Below, piece by piece: positions 9,276-17,920 of a stretch of 31,663 nt of DNA. Under the pieces are notes generated by a model. That model worked only from the letters and a program-made list of their open reading frames with translations. It was not told where the DNA came from and made no database searches. This DNA is from DATMGU01 sp035555315. GTDB taxonomy: Bacteria; Pseudomonadota; Alphaproteobacteria; ATCC43930; CGMCC-115725. Positions within the stretch are counted from its first letter, which is position 1; each line of letters opens with the position of its first letter. The stretch lies in NCBI GenBank assembly GCA_035555315.1, contig DATMGU010000048.1, positions 1 to 31,663 of the forward strand, given 5' to 3'. Position numbers and translations under genes: made by a program.

Positions 9276-10085
9276 ATGGCCGATCCGATCTGGATCGGCC
9301 TTGTCGTCAAGGTGGTGCTGTCCGTCGCCGTGGTGATCCTGGGCTCGCTCGCCGCGGAACGGGCTGGTCCGCTGGTGGGCGGCGTGATCGGGGCGCTGCC
9401 GATGTCTGCCGGACCGGCCTATGTGGTGATGGCGCTCCAGACCGACGACCGGTTCATCGCGGATGGCGCGGTCGGCAGCCTGGTGGCGATCATCGCCACC
9501 ACCGTGTTCCTGGTCGTGCTGGCGCGGCTGATCGCCCGCTTCGGGCTTTGGCTCAGCCTCGCGGCGGGATTGGCCGGCTGGCTGGCCGCCGCGTCGCTGC
9601 TTCGTCCGATGACCTGGAGTGGGCCCGGCGCCATGATCGCCAATATCGTGGCTTTCGGGATCGCCGCCCGCTTGATCGGCCCGCGATTGACGGAGGTGCC
9701 GCCGCCATCCGTTATCATCGACGAGCGCCCCCGGCTGGACCTGCTGCTGCGGGGCCTGCTGGTCGGCGTTCTCGTCGTCGCCGTGGTCGTCGGCAGCCGT
9801 TTTCTGGGGCCGGCGACGATCGGCATGGCGGCGGTCTTCCCGATCAACCTCACCAGCCTCGTCCTGCTGATCCATCCGCGACTCGGCGGCCCGGCGACGG
9901 CCGCGACCATGGTCGGTGCGCTGCGGGCCATCCCGGGTCTCGCCCTGGCTTTGCTGGCGCTGCATTGGGGCGCGGTCCCGCTGGGCGCCCCGACGGCGAT
10001 GGTCCTCGCCCTGGCGATCTGCCTCCTGTGGTCGTTCGGCCTGTTGGCCTGGAACGCCCGCCCCCTTGCGAGGGGCACGGTTTAG
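9276..10085 (+). CDS. Polytopic membrane protein of unknown function
   Basis: The product is 269 residues and almost wholly hydrophobic, with about nine predicted membrane spans at roughly 5-25, 31-52, 62-86, 88-107, 112-134, 157-180, 182-201, 207-232 and 239-262. A charged loop (VIIDERPRLD) separates the two halves. Each half carries a similar segment: GPLVGGVIGALPMSAG near 30 and GPATIGMAAVFPINLT near 180. This hints at internal duplication, as in many transporters. I do not recognise the family. ATG 9276 is preferred over GTG 9273. It begins 10 bases after dnaJ, so it may be read from the same transcript. A 9-bp hairpin overlaps its first codons. Confidence 0.8.
   Translation: MADPIWIGLVVKVVLSVAVVILGSLAAERAGPLVGGVIGALPMSAGPAYVVMALQTDDRFIADGAVGSLVAIIATTVFLVVLARLIARFGLWLSLAAGLAGWLAAASLLRPMTWSGPGAMIANIVAFGIAARLIGPRLTEVPPPSVIIDERPRLDLLLRGLLVGVLVVAVVVGSRFLGPATIGMAAVFPINLTSLVLLIHPRLGGPATAATMVGALRAIPGLALALLALHWGAVPLGAPTAMVLALAICLLWSFGLLAWNARPLARGTV
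9278..9300 (+). other. Hairpin covering the start of the membrane-protein gene
   Basis: GGCCGATCC (9278-9286) pairs perfectly with GGATCGGCC (9292-9300) around GATCT. The stem begins at the last base of the ATG. Such a structure could lower translation initiation or cause partial termination after dnaJ. Confidence 0.5.
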
Positions 10086-10166
10086 GCGGAACCGGCTCAA
10101 CCAAAGAGGTGTTTGTTGGGGGAGCCCGGACACCCCGTCCCGCGGGCGATTCTTGGAGTACCGACC

Positions 10167-10202
10167 ATGTCACGGATGTCTGAGCCGCGGAGCGCGGCAT
10201 GA
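10167..10202 (+). CDS. Possible 11-residue leader peptide coupled to the DUF883 gene
   Basis: ATG 10167 has a good GGAG site (10155-10158) eight bases upstream and encodes MSRMSEPRSAA. Its TGA stop overlaps the ATG of the next gene as ATGA. The next gene has only a weak site of its own (GGAGCG), so ribosomes finishing the mini-ORF could restart there. This is seen in the sequence, but no codon-bias test is possible at this length. Confidence 0.35.
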   Translation: MSRMSEPRSAA

Positions 10203-10537
10203 ACCGCGGAGAACGGGAACTCGTTCGCGAGGTCGATGCGCTGCGCGGTGATCTCGCCGCCGTCCGCGGCGACCTCGCAGCGCTCGCCGGCACTTTGGGC
10301 GAGGTTGCTCCGGAAAAGGTTACCGCCCTGGCAAATCGCATCGGGGAGGCCGCGCAACAGGCTTCCGACGAGGTCGTCCGGACCGCGCGGGAGGCACGCC
10401 ATAGGGCGGAGGCGCGGGGCCGCGCAGGGCTTGAGGCGATCGAAAAAGCCATCGAAGAACGGCCCTTCGCCAGCATCGCGGTCGCCTTCGCGGCGGGCCT
10501 GATCCTCGCCGGCATTCTCGGCCGGTCGAGGAGGTAG
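10199..10537 (+). CDS. DUF883 (ElaB/YqjD-like) membrane-anchored protein
   Basis: The 112-residue product has a heptad-rich, Ala/Arg/Glu-rich helical N-terminal part (residues 1-80) and a single C-terminal membrane segment (about 88-107), ending in GRSRR. The order is typical of DUF883 proteins: an amphipathic coiled region, ERPFASIAVAFAAGLILAGIL, then a short basic tail. In E. coli such proteins tether ribosomes to the inner membrane in stationary phase; that role is family knowledge only. It is convergent with glnD and separated from it by a small minus-strand frame. Confidence 0.8.
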   Translation: MNRGERELVREVDALRGDLAAVRGDLAALAGTLGEVAPEKVTALANRIGEAAQQASDEVVRTAREARHRAEARGRAGLEAIEKAIEERPFASIAVAFAAGLILAGILGRSRR

Positions 10538-10613
10538 GATCACTTCCGCCGATCGGCATCTTCGTCCGGCACGGCATCATGGCCGGGCAAATGACGCTTC
10601 AGATCCATCGGGC

Positions 10614-10763
10614 TCAACGGGTCGTGTCGCCGATGATTCCTTCCGATAGATCGTACAAATGGTTTGCGAGATCGTCGGCACCGTCGAATTCTGTGTAGTC
10701 GCCCGCGGCGAACGCCCACGAGGGTTTCGATAATTTCCTCATGATGATCGGTCTGCTCGACAT
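10614..10763 (-). CDS. Small hypothetical protein (49 residues)
   Basis: This short frame downstream of glnD reads MSSRPIIMRKLSKPSWAF and continues with an acidic, mixed sequence (DYTEFDGADDLANHLYDLSE), ending TTR. A later ATG at 10742 would give 42 residues. The composition is more protein-like than the overlapping 78-residue frame (10540-10776), which is mostly Arg and His and looks like a shadow. AAGGA lies about ten bases before the first ATG. It could be translated from glnD read-through. The function is unknown and the call rests only on composition. Confidence 0.35.
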   Translation of the reverse strand: MSSRPIIMRKLSKPSWAFAAGDYTEFDGADDLANHLYDLSEGIIGDTTR

Positions 10764-10792
10764 TCCGGGTCGGCATCCTTCAGCCTCCGCTT

Positions 10793-13582
10793 TCAGGCCG
10801 TGACCTTGGCCCGTGGCCGGCTGGGGGTCGGGTCGCCGGCGGGGGGCTGGTCGGCTTCGGGATCGTTCAAGACCTGAACCAGCCGCTCGCGCAGTTCCGC
10901 GAGCTTGGTCTCGTGCTCCAGCTTCAGGCCGAAGATGTCCTTGACGTAGAACACGTCGACGACCTTCTCGCCATAGGTCGAGATCTTGGCGCCGGCGATC
11001 TGCAGGCCGAGCGCGGTGAAGGCCCCGGTCAGGTGATACAGCAGCGCCGGCCGGTCGCGGCCATTGACCTCGACCACGGTATGCGTGGCACTCGCCTTGT
11101 TGTCGATCAGCACGCGCGGCGCCACGGTGAACACCCGCGTGCGGCTGGGATAGCTGCGCGTCCGCTTCAGCTCGATCCGTGGGTTCAGCTTGCCGGCCAG
11201 GACATCTTCGAACAGCCCGGCGAGCCGCGTCAGCTTGTCCGCCCGGTCGAACGCGCCGCCGCTCGGGTCCTGCACCCAGAATGTGTCGAGCGCCATGCCG
11301 TTGGTCATGGTGACGATGCGCGCGTCGACGATCTTCGCCGATGCCACGGCGAGCGCCCCCGCGATCCGCGAGAACAGGCCCGGATGATCGGCGGTATAGA
11401 CCGTGATCTCGGTCACCGCGCGCGCCTCGTATACCTGGGTCGCCACGGTCACCGGCGCGCCGGTCCGTTCGGCCTCCTGCATCAGCCGGGCATGCCGCGC
11501 CAGCGTCGCCGGCTCATAGGCCAGCCAATAGACCGGATAGCCGCGCTGCACGAAGCTCTGAAAGGCCTCGTCGGTGAAGTCGGGCAGCAGCTCCCGCACG
11601 GTGGCCTGGGCCCGCGCGATCCGCTGGTCGCGTGCATCGGCGACCAGTCCGACCGTCATCATCTCATGGGCGCGCCGGTACAGATCGCGCAGCAGGGCGG
11701 CCTTCCAGCCGTTCCAAACCTTGGGCCCCACCGCCCGGATATCGGCGACCGTCAGCACCAGCAACAGCTTCAGCCGTTCGGGCGACTGCACTTTCTCGAC
11801 GAAATCCTGGATCGTCTGCGGATCGTCGATATCGCGCTTGAAGGCGACCCGGCTCATCAGCAAATGGTTCAGGACCAGCCAGGACACCGTCTCGGTCTCC
11901 TCGGGATCGAGGCCGAGACGCGGACCCAGTTTGAGGCCGATGCGCGCGCCGATCTCCGAATGGTCGCCGCCGCGCCCCTTGGCGATGTCGTGCAGCAGTA
12001 CCGACAGATACAGCGCGCGGCGCGAGCTGATGGTCTGCATCAGGTCGCTGGCCAGCGGCAGCTCGTCCTTGAGCACGCCGGCCTCGATCTGATGCAGAAT
12101 GCCGATCGCGAAGATGGTGTGCTCGTCGACCGTGTACACATGGTACATATCGTATTGCATCTGCGCCACGACCCGGCCGAAATCCGGGATGAAGCGGCCG
12201 AACACGCCGGCTTCGTTCATCAGCCGCAGCGTCGCCTCCGCGTCCTGGCGAGCGGTCAGGATCTCCATGAACAAGCGGTTGGCTTCGGCATCGTTGCGCA
12301 AGGCCGGGTCGATCAGCTTCAGCGATCGGGTGACCAGCCGCAGCGCGTCGGGATGAATGTCCAGCCGGTTCGCCTGGGCGGTCTGGAACAGGCGCAGCAG
12401 ATTGACCGGATCGCGGGTGAAGGTGTCGTCGCGGGCGACGGTCAGCCGCTCGCCCTCCACCCTGAATCCGTCGATCGACTTCGCCGCCGGCGGCAACAGA
12501 CGGCGCCAGATCGATGGCGGGCGGCGCTTTTGCTCCGCCTCGATCGCGGCGATGAAGATGCGCGTGAGGTCGCCGACATCCTTGGCGACCAGGAAGTAGT
12601 GCTTCATGAAGCGTTCGACGCCGCGCGAGCCGGCATGGTCCCGATATCCCATGCGTCGGCCGATCTCGCCCTGCACGTCGAAGGTCAGCCGTTCCTCGGC
12701 GCGGCCGGTCAGGTAGTGCAGGTGGCACCGCACCGTCCACAGGAAATCCTGGGCACGGCGGAACCGCCTCGCCTCCGCTTCCGACAGCACGCCATGGCTG
12801 ACCAAGTGGGCCAGATCGGCGCTGCCATACAGGTATTTCGCGATCCAGAACAAGCCGTGCAGGTCGCGCAACCCGCCCTTGCCCTCCTTGATGTTCGGCT
12901 CGAGCACATAGCGGCTGTCGCCCATGCGGTGATGCCTCGCCTCGCGCTCCGCCAGCTTGGCGTCGACGAAGGCGATGCCGCTGCCGGCGACGACCTCGCT
13001 CTGCAGCCGGCTTCGCAGATCGTCGAACAGCCGGGGCTCGCCGCAGACCAGCCGGGCCTCCAGCACGGCGGTTCGAATGGTCATGTCGCCGCGGGCCTGG
13101 CGCAGGCATTCATCGACCGAGCGGGTGGCATGGCCGACCTTGAGGCCCAAATCCCATAGGGTGTAGAGCAGGTATTCGACCAGCTGCTCGATCAGCGGCG
13201 TCGGCTTGTACGGCAGGACGAACAGCAGATCGATATCGGAATGCGGGGCGAGTTCCGCCCGGCCATAGCCGCCGACGGCGACGACCGCCAGATGCTCGCC
13301 GGCGGTCGGATTGGCGACCGGGAAGACATGCGTGGCCGCGTAGTGGCGCAGCGCCTGGATCAGCGCATCGATCAGCCGGCTATTCGCGTCGACCACGGCG
13401 GCGCCGTTATTGTCCTTGAGGAAGCGCCGCTCGATCTCGCCGGTGCCCCGTCGCAACACGCCTTTCAGCAGCTCGACCGTCGCCGTGGGCTTGGTGCCGT
13501 TAGGCGCCCGCGCGATCGCGTCGAGAGCCGCGTCCAGGGCGGGGCGGTCGAGGATCTCGGTGAACGGCATCAGGTTGCGCAT
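10793..13582 (-). CDS. glnD: Bifunctional PII uridylyltransferase/uridylyl-removing enzyme
   Basis: GlnD senses glutamine and uridylylates or de-uridylylates PII proteins, controlling nitrogen metabolism. The 929-residue length is normal. The nucleotidyltransferase domain has GGYGRAEL (104-111) with catalytic D116 and D118 in HSDIDLL. The HD domain carries LLHDIAKGRGGDHS at about 525-540. Two ACT domains begin near 722 (TEITVYTADHPGLFSRI) and 832 (HTVVEVNGRDRPALLYHL) and bind glutamine. Met13 is an alternative start; neither start has a strong ribosome site. It lies close to mutS, as is common in alphaproteobacteria, but a GH10 gene intervenes. Confidence 0.98.
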   Translation of the reverse strand: MRNLMPFTEILDRPALDAALDAIARAPNGTKPTATVELLKGVLRRGTGEIERRFLKDNNGAAVVDANSRLIDALIQALRHYAATHVFPVANPTAGEHLAVVAVGGYGRAELAPHSDIDLLFVLPYKPTPLIEQLVEYLLYTLWDLGLKVGHATRSVDECLRQARGDMTIRTAVLEARLVCGEPRLFDDLRSRLQSEVVAGSGIAFVDAKLAEREARHHRMGDSRYVLEPNIKEGKGGLRDLHGLFWIAKYLYGSADLAHLVSHGVLSEAEARRFRRAQDFLWTVRCHLHYLTGRAEERLTFDVQGEIGRRMGYRDHAGSRGVERFMKHYFLVAKDVGDLTRIFIAAIEAEQKRRPPSIWRRLLPPAAKSIDGFRVEGERLTVARDDTFTRDPVNLLRLFQTAQANRLDIHPDALRLVTRSLKLIDPALRNDAEANRLFMEILTARQDAEATLRLMNEAGVFGRFIPDFGRVVAQMQYDMYHVYTVDEHTIFAIGILHQIEAGVLKDELPLASDLMQTISSRRALYLSVLLHDIAKGRGGDHSEIGARIGLKLGPRLGLDPEETETVSWLVLNHLLMSRVAFKRDIDDPQTIQDFVEKVQSPERLKLLLVLTVADIRAVGPKVWNGWKAALLRDLYRRAHEMMTVGLVADARDQRIARAQATVRELLPDFTDEAFQSFVQRGYPVYWLAYEPATLARHARLMQEAERTGAPVTVATQVYEARAVTEITVYTADHPGLFSRIAGALAVASAKIVDARIVTMTNGMALDTFWVQDPSGGAFDRADKLTRLAGLFEDVLAGKLNPRIELKRTRSYPSRTRVFTVAPRVLIDNKASATHTVVEVNGRDRPALLYHLTGAFTALGLQIAGAKISTYGEKVVDVFYVKDIFGLKLEHETKLAELRERLVQVLNDPEADQPPAGDPTPSRPRAKVTA

Positions 13583-13707
13583 AACAGCGGAATTCCACCC
13601 AAGGGGCTTTGAGCCTTGTCTTTCAAACGACGTCTTCCGCCATTTATGCGAACACTACTTAAGATCCGGCTAGCATGGGATGAAGGGCTGATGTCGCCCA
13701 CGCGCGG

Positions 13708-13725
13708 CCGGCATGCGCATGCCGG
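13708..13725 (-). terminator. Palindrome after the GH10 gene
   Basis: CCGGCATGCGCATGCCGG is a perfect 18-bp palindrome beginning six bases after the GH10 stop. As RNA it gives a 7-bp stem with a GCGC loop. There is no T run, so it is a weak terminator candidate between this gene and glnD. Confidence 0.45.
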
Positions 13726-13731
13726 GGGCGT

Positions 13732-14865
13732 TTAGGATCGGCTGGGCGCGCCGTCGAGGGCGTGGGCGATCGCGGTCCAGGCCGGTTTCGGCTGCAGCGC
13801 CGCGTCGAACGGCAAGGGCCGGCCATCCAGCCCATCCGTGCGCCATTTCTCCTTCGCGTGTTCGTGCCGGACGATCCAGCTATACCGGTCGGACAGGCCC
13901 CAGGGGATCAGCGTATCGACCGCCTTCTCATCCAGGGCGACGGCCAGGAACCGGCTATATTCGTCGGCGACCAACTGATCGCGCCGTGGGATATCGCCCG
14001 GCGCCAACTCGTCGGTGACGTCGAGTTCCGTAACCATGATGTGCAGGCCCAGCCCCGCCACATCGGCGAGGAAGCGGCGGAATTTGGTTTCGGAGAACGG
14101 CATCTTGCCGACCGTCAGATGGCCCTGCACGCCGAACCGGTCGAGCGGCACGCCGTCATGCTTCATCCGCTCCAGAAACCGCAGCACCGCGGTCCGCTTC
14201 GCCTCATGCTCGGGCGTGTCGTATTCGATGTCGTAGTCGTTATAGACCAGCGCCGCCTTGGGATCGCACTCGCGCGCATGGTGATAGGCGAGATCGATAT
14301 AGCCGGGTCCGAGCACCTTCAGGAACACCGCCTCGCGCAGCCCGTCGGCCCGGCCGTCCTTGGGCTCGACCGCCTCGTTCACCACATCCCAGGTATCGAT
14401 CCGGCCGGCATAGCGCAGCGTCATCGAGCGCACCCGATCGATCAGCGCCGCCTCCGCCTCGGCCCGGGTCGGCAGCTTTTGGAACCACCAGGGCGTGCGC
14501 CAGTACCACACCAGGCAATGTCCCCGAAAGACGATGCCCTCGGCCTGGGCGAAATCCACCATGCGGTCCGGCAGCTCGTAATTGACGACACCCTGGGCCG
14601 GGCTCATCTCGAACCATTTCATCTCGTTCTCGGGCACGATCAGCGCCACCTCGCGCTCGACGAGATCGGTGAAGTCGGTCGGCTCCAGGACCTGCGGCGC
14701 GGCCACCGCCGTGCCGAATTTGATGCCCTTGCGCCGCGCGAGATCCTTCAAGCTCGGCCGGCCCTCGGTGCTGTCGACGGCCGCGCGCAGGGCACCGGGA
14801 ATCGCCAATCCAGAGGCGGCGAACGCGCCCGTGCCCAGCAGGCGGCGTCTGGTGATCGCTATCAT
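13732..14865 (-). CDS. Tat-exported GH10 endo-1,4-beta-xylanase family protein
   Basis: GH10 enzymes cut internal beta-1,4 bonds of xylan with retention. The 377-residue product starts with a twin-arginine signal (TRRRLLG at 5-11, hydrophobic to about 28, ALRAA cleavage region). The catalytic domain is complete: HCLVWYW (116-122), WDVVNEAVE with acid/base E164, GVQGHL (245-250) and VTELDV with nucleophile E280. No carbohydrate-binding module is seen. ATG 14865 is preferred: an upstream TTG frame start at 14907 coincides with a TATAAT box. It is an isolated carbohydrate-active gene with no transporter or partner enzymes nearby, placed between glnD and mutS, so it may be a later insertion. The real substrate could be another beta-1,4 glycan. 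Confidence 0.93.
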   Translation of the reverse strand: MIAITRRRLLGTGAFAASGLAIPGALRAAVDSTEGRPSLKDLARRKGIKFGTAVAAPQVLEPTDFTDLVEREVALIVPENEMKWFEMSPAQGVVNYELPDRMVDFAQAEGIVFRGHCLVWYWRTPWWFQKLPTRAEAEAALIDRVRSMTLRYAGRIDTWDVVNEAVEPKDGRADGLREAVFLKVLGPGYIDLAYHHARECDPKAALVYNDYDIEYDTPEHEAKRTAVLRFLERMKHDGVPLDRFGVQGHLTVGKMPFSETKFRRFLADVAGLGLHIMVTELDVTDELAPGDIPRRDQLVADEYSRFLAVALDEKAVDTLIPWGLSDRYSWIVRHEHAKEKWRTDGLDGRPLPFDAALQPKPAWTAIAHALDGAPSRS

Positions 14866-14906
14866 TTCGGCAAACCCCGCTTCCCTATCGGCTCCCCGCC
14901 GCGTCA

Positions 14907-14912
14907 ATTATA
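14907..14912 (-). promoter_or_regulatory. -10 box of the GH10 gene
   Basis: A perfect TATAAT on the minus strand lies 41 bases before ATG 14865. No good -35 is found at 16-18 bases, so an activator may be needed. Confidence 0.4.
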
Positions 14913-14971
14913 CGGCGATGCAGCATTATTCAGCGTCACAAAAAAGCATCGGCGCGGCAATGTTTGTGGCA

Positions 14972-15005
14972 ATGAGGCGCCGCCCCGTTCCGCCCGTCGC
15001 CTCAT
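14972..15005 (-). terminator. Hairpin after mutS
   Basis: ATGAGGCG (14972-14979) and CGCCTCAT (14998-15005) form a perfect 8-bp inverted repeat just downstream of the mutS stop on the minus strand, with an 18-base GC-rich loop. It lacks a T run but is well placed to separate mutS from the GH10 gene. Confidence 0.5.
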
Positions 15006-15008
15006 GCT

Positions 15009-17828
15009 CTAATCGCCAAGTAGCTGTTTCAGCCGGTAAATCAAGTCGAGCGCGGCGCGCGGCGTCAGCTCGTCTGGCCGCACCTGGCGCAGCTCGGTCT
15101 CGATCGGCGAGGAGACCGGTTCGGCGGTGTCGTCTTGCGTCGTCATGGTCGATGTCGTTTTTGCCCCCTGCCGTGCCGCCGCGTGGAACAGCGGCAGATC
15201 GTCGGCGAGCCGGCTGAGCGCATTGCCTTGATCGGTCGATTGCAACAGCGTCAGGACGGCCTCGGCACGGGCGATGACGGGGGCCGGCAGCCCCGCCAGC
15301 CGGGCGACATGGATGCCGTAGGACCGGTCAGCGGCCCCCGGCACCACCTCGTGCAGGAACACCACGTCGCCCTGCCATTCCTTGACGCGGAGGCTATGGC
15401 AGGCAAGGTCCGGCAAGGTCGCCGCCAGCTGCGTCAGCTCATGGTAATGCGTCGCGAACAGGGCGCGGCATCGGTTGACATTGTGCAGATGCTCGACCGC
15501 CGCCCAGGCGATCGACAGCCCGTCGAAAGTCGCCGTGCCACGGCCGATCTCGTCGAGGATGACCAGCGCCCGCGAGCCCGATTGGTTGAGGATGGCGGCG
15601 GTCTCGACCATCTCGACCATGAAGGTCGACCGGCCGCGGGCCAGGTCGTCGGCGGCGCCGACGCGGCTGTACAGCCGGTCGACGATGCCCAGCCTCGCCT
15701 TATCCGCCGGCACATAGGCGCCGATCTGGGCCAGGATGGCGATCAGCGCGTTCTGCCGCAGGAAGGTGCTTTTGCCCGCCATGTTCGGGCCGGTCAGCAG
15801 CCATAGCCGCCGGCCCGCCTCGAACGCGCAGTCGTTCGCGACGAAGCTGCCGTCCCGTCCGCTGGCTGCCAGCGTCGCCTCGACCACCGGATGGCGTCCG
15901 GCGGTGATCGCGAAGCCGGTACCGTCCTCGACCACCGGCCGGCACCAGCGCCGGTCGACCGCCAGATCGGCCATCGCCGCGCCGACATCGAGGGTGGCGA
16001 GCGCCGCCGCCGCCCGGCCGATCTCGGTGCCGCGCGCCGTCGCCTCGCCGACCAGATCGTCGAACAGCCCGAGTTCCAGTGCCAGCGCCTTATCCGCCGC
16101 CTGGGCGATGCGCCGCTCGATCTCCGACAGCTCCACGGTGGTGAAGCGCATGGCGCTGGCCATCGTCTGGCGATGGATGAACGCCGTCCCCGAGGGGGTG
16201 GGGGTATGGGGATCGGCGTGGAGTTTCGCCGCGTGGGTCGGCGTCACCTCGATGTAATAGCCCAGCACATTGTTGTGGCGGATCTTCAGGCTGGCGACCC
16301 CCGTCTCGGCGGCGTAGCGCGCCTGCAGCGCCGCCATGGTGCGCCGGCTCTCGTCGCGCAGCTGGCGCCATTCGTCCAGCTCGGCCGAATAACCCGGCGC
16401 GATGAAGCCGCCATCCCGGGCGAACAGAGGCAGGTCGTCGCCGAGCGCCCGGGTCAGGCGATCGACGAACACATGGTGCTCGCCAAGATCGGTCAGCGCG
16501 TCGGCGATCTCGCCGGCCGCCTCGACATCGGCGAACCCTGCCAGCAGCGGCTTCAACCGCGCGGTGGCGGCCAGCCCCTCGCCCAATTGTGCCAGATCGC
16601 GCGGCCCGCCGCGGCCGAGCGTCAGGCGCGACAAGGCCCGCGCCATGTCGGGCGTCCCCGCCAGCAGCGCGCGGACGGCTTCGCGCCCGGCCGTCTCGCG
16701 GATGAACAAGGCAACGGTGTCGAGCCGCCGGTTGATCGCCGTGGGATCGGTCAGCGGCCCCGCCAGCCGGCTCGCCAGCAGGCGGGCGCCGGGACCGGTG
16801 CGTGTCCGGTCGATTGTCGCCAAAAGACTGCCCCGCCGCTCGCCGGTCGCGGTGACGCTGAGTTCCAGGTTGCGCCGGGTCGCCGGGTCGATCTCCATCA
16901 GCGTGCCGGCGGCCACTTGCCGGGGGGTGGTCAGCGGCGGCATCCTGCCCTGCTGGGTCAGCGCCAGGTAATCGATCAGCGCGCCGCCGGCGGCGCATTC
17001 CGCCCGACCGAATCGGCCGAAGCCGTCCAAGGTGCTGACCTGATAGAGCGCTTCCAGCCGTCGCCGGCCCGCCTCGCTGTCGAACCGCGCATTGGGCTGC
17101 GCCGTCAGCGCCGTCTTCCACTCGGCCAGGAGCTCGAACAGGTCGGGCCGTTGCAGCAGGCGTTCGGGCAGCAGGATCTCGCCGGGCGCCAGCCGCGCGA
17201 GGGCGGCGGCGAGTTCCGCTGGCCGGGTCGGCTCCAGTTCGACATCGCCGGTCGACATGTCGACCGCGGCCAATCCGAACTCGCCGCCGACCTCGGCCAG
17301 CGCCACCAGGAAATTGTGCTGGCGCGCATCGAGCAGCGTGTCCTCGGTCAGCGTCCCGGCCGTCACCAGCCGGACCACGGCGCGCCGGACCGGCGTCTTG
17401 CCGCCGCGTTTCTTCGCCTCGGCCGGGTCCTCGATCTGCTCGCAGATCGCGACGCGGAACCCGTGCCGGATCAGCCGCGCCAGATAGCCATCGGCGGCAT
17501 GCACGGGGACGCCGCACATCGGGATATCGGCACCGTCATGCTTGCCGCGCCGGGTCAAGGTGATGTCAAGCGCCGCCGATGCCGCGACCGCGTCGTCGAA
17601 GAACAACTCGTAGAAATCGCCCATACGATAGAACAGCAGGCAGCCGGGATGACCTCGCTTGATCTCCAGGTACTGCACCATCATCGGCGTCGCACCCGGC
17701 GAAATCGTCGAGTCGCTGCCCGGGGCCACGGAAATCGGCGACGGATCCTCGATATCGTCCAACAAACTAACTGTTTCCTCGGGGATTGGCGGCTCGCACC
17801 GCCCCTGATCGTTGCTGTTTAGCCACAT
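15009..17828 (-). CDS. mutS: DNA mismatch repair protein MutS
   Basis: MutS recognises base mismatches and, with MutL, starts their repair. The product is 939 residues. The mismatch-binding motif is DFYEL with F72 and E74, after the conserved PMMVQYLEIK start of domain I. The ATPase has Walker A GPNMAGKST near 677-685 and Walker B LVILDEIGRGTATFDG near 750-765, and a clear FATHYHEL follows. About 45 poorly conserved residues precede domain I, so a later start is possible; no strong ribosome site is seen at ATG 17828. The C-terminus keeps the short dimer/tetramer region ending LIYRLKQLLGD. The gene is divergent from a small membrane-protein gene. Confidence 0.98.
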   Translation of the reverse strand: MWLNSNDQGRCEPPIPEETVSLLDDIEDPSPISVAPGSDSTISPGATPMMVQYLEIKRGHPGCLLFYRMGDFYELFFDDAVAASAALDITLTRRGKHDGADIPMCGVPVHAADGYLARLIRHGFRVAICEQIEDPAEAKKRGGKTPVRRAVVRLVTAGTLTEDTLLDARQHNFLVALAEVGGEFGLAAVDMSTGDVELEPTRPAELAAALARLAPGEILLPERLLQRPDLFELLAEWKTALTAQPNARFDSEAGRRRLEALYQVSTLDGFGRFGRAECAAGGALIDYLALTQQGRMPPLTTPRQVAAGTLMEIDPATRRNLELSVTATGERRGSLLATIDRTRTGPGARLLASRLAGPLTDPTAINRRLDTVALFIRETAGREAVRALLAGTPDMARALSRLTLGRGGPRDLAQLGEGLAATARLKPLLAGFADVEAAGEIADALTDLGEHHVFVDRLTRALGDDLPLFARDGGFIAPGYSAELDEWRQLRDESRRTMAALQARYAAETGVASLKIRHNNVLGYYIEVTPTHAAKLHADPHTPTPSGTAFIHRQTMASAMRFTTVELSEIERRIAQAADKALALELGLFDDLVGEATARGTEIGRAAAALATLDVGAAMADLAVDRRWCRPVVEDGTGFAITAGRHPVVEATLAASGRDGSFVANDCAFEAGRRLWLLTGPNMAGKSTFLRQNALIAILAQIGAYVPADKARLGIVDRLYSRVGAADDLARGRSTFMVEMVETAAILNQSGSRALVILDEIGRGTATFDGLSIAWAAVEHLHNVNRCRALFATHYHELTQLAATLPDLACHSLRVKEWQGDVVFLHEVVPGAADRSYGIHVARLAGLPAPVIARAEAVLTLLQSTDQGNALSRLADDLPLFHAAARQGAKTTSTMTTQDDTAEPVSSPIETELRQVRPDELTPRAALDLIYRLKQLLGD

Positions 17829-17851
17829 ATTCGGATCGAGCTAAGGAATTT

Positions 17852-17920
17852 TTAACCATAGGACGGTCAGCGGCCCGATCAATGAGCTTCTGCCGTTCCA
17901 ATTCCTGCGATGATGGTTAA
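17852..17920. repeat. Inverted repeat in the mutS divergent intergenic region
   Basis: TTAACCAT (17852-17859) is inverted at 17913-17920 (ATGGTTAA). A second pair, AGGAATT (17844-17850) and AATTCCT (17900-17906), has the same spacing pattern. This AT-rich 126-bp region must hold the mutS promoter and that of the plus-strand gene. It may be a regulator site, but no known motif is matched. Confidence 0.4.

Noticed and set aside
10540..10776. 78-codon minus-strand frame after glnD
   Set aside because: Arg/His-rich composition typical of a shadow; a shorter frame in another phase looks more protein-like.
10913..13159. 748-codon open frame antisense to glnD
   Set aside because: Shadow of glnD with no recognisable domain and biased composition; the similar frames antisense to dnaJ, mutS, the GH10 gene, pstS/pstC and pstA are rejected for the same reason.
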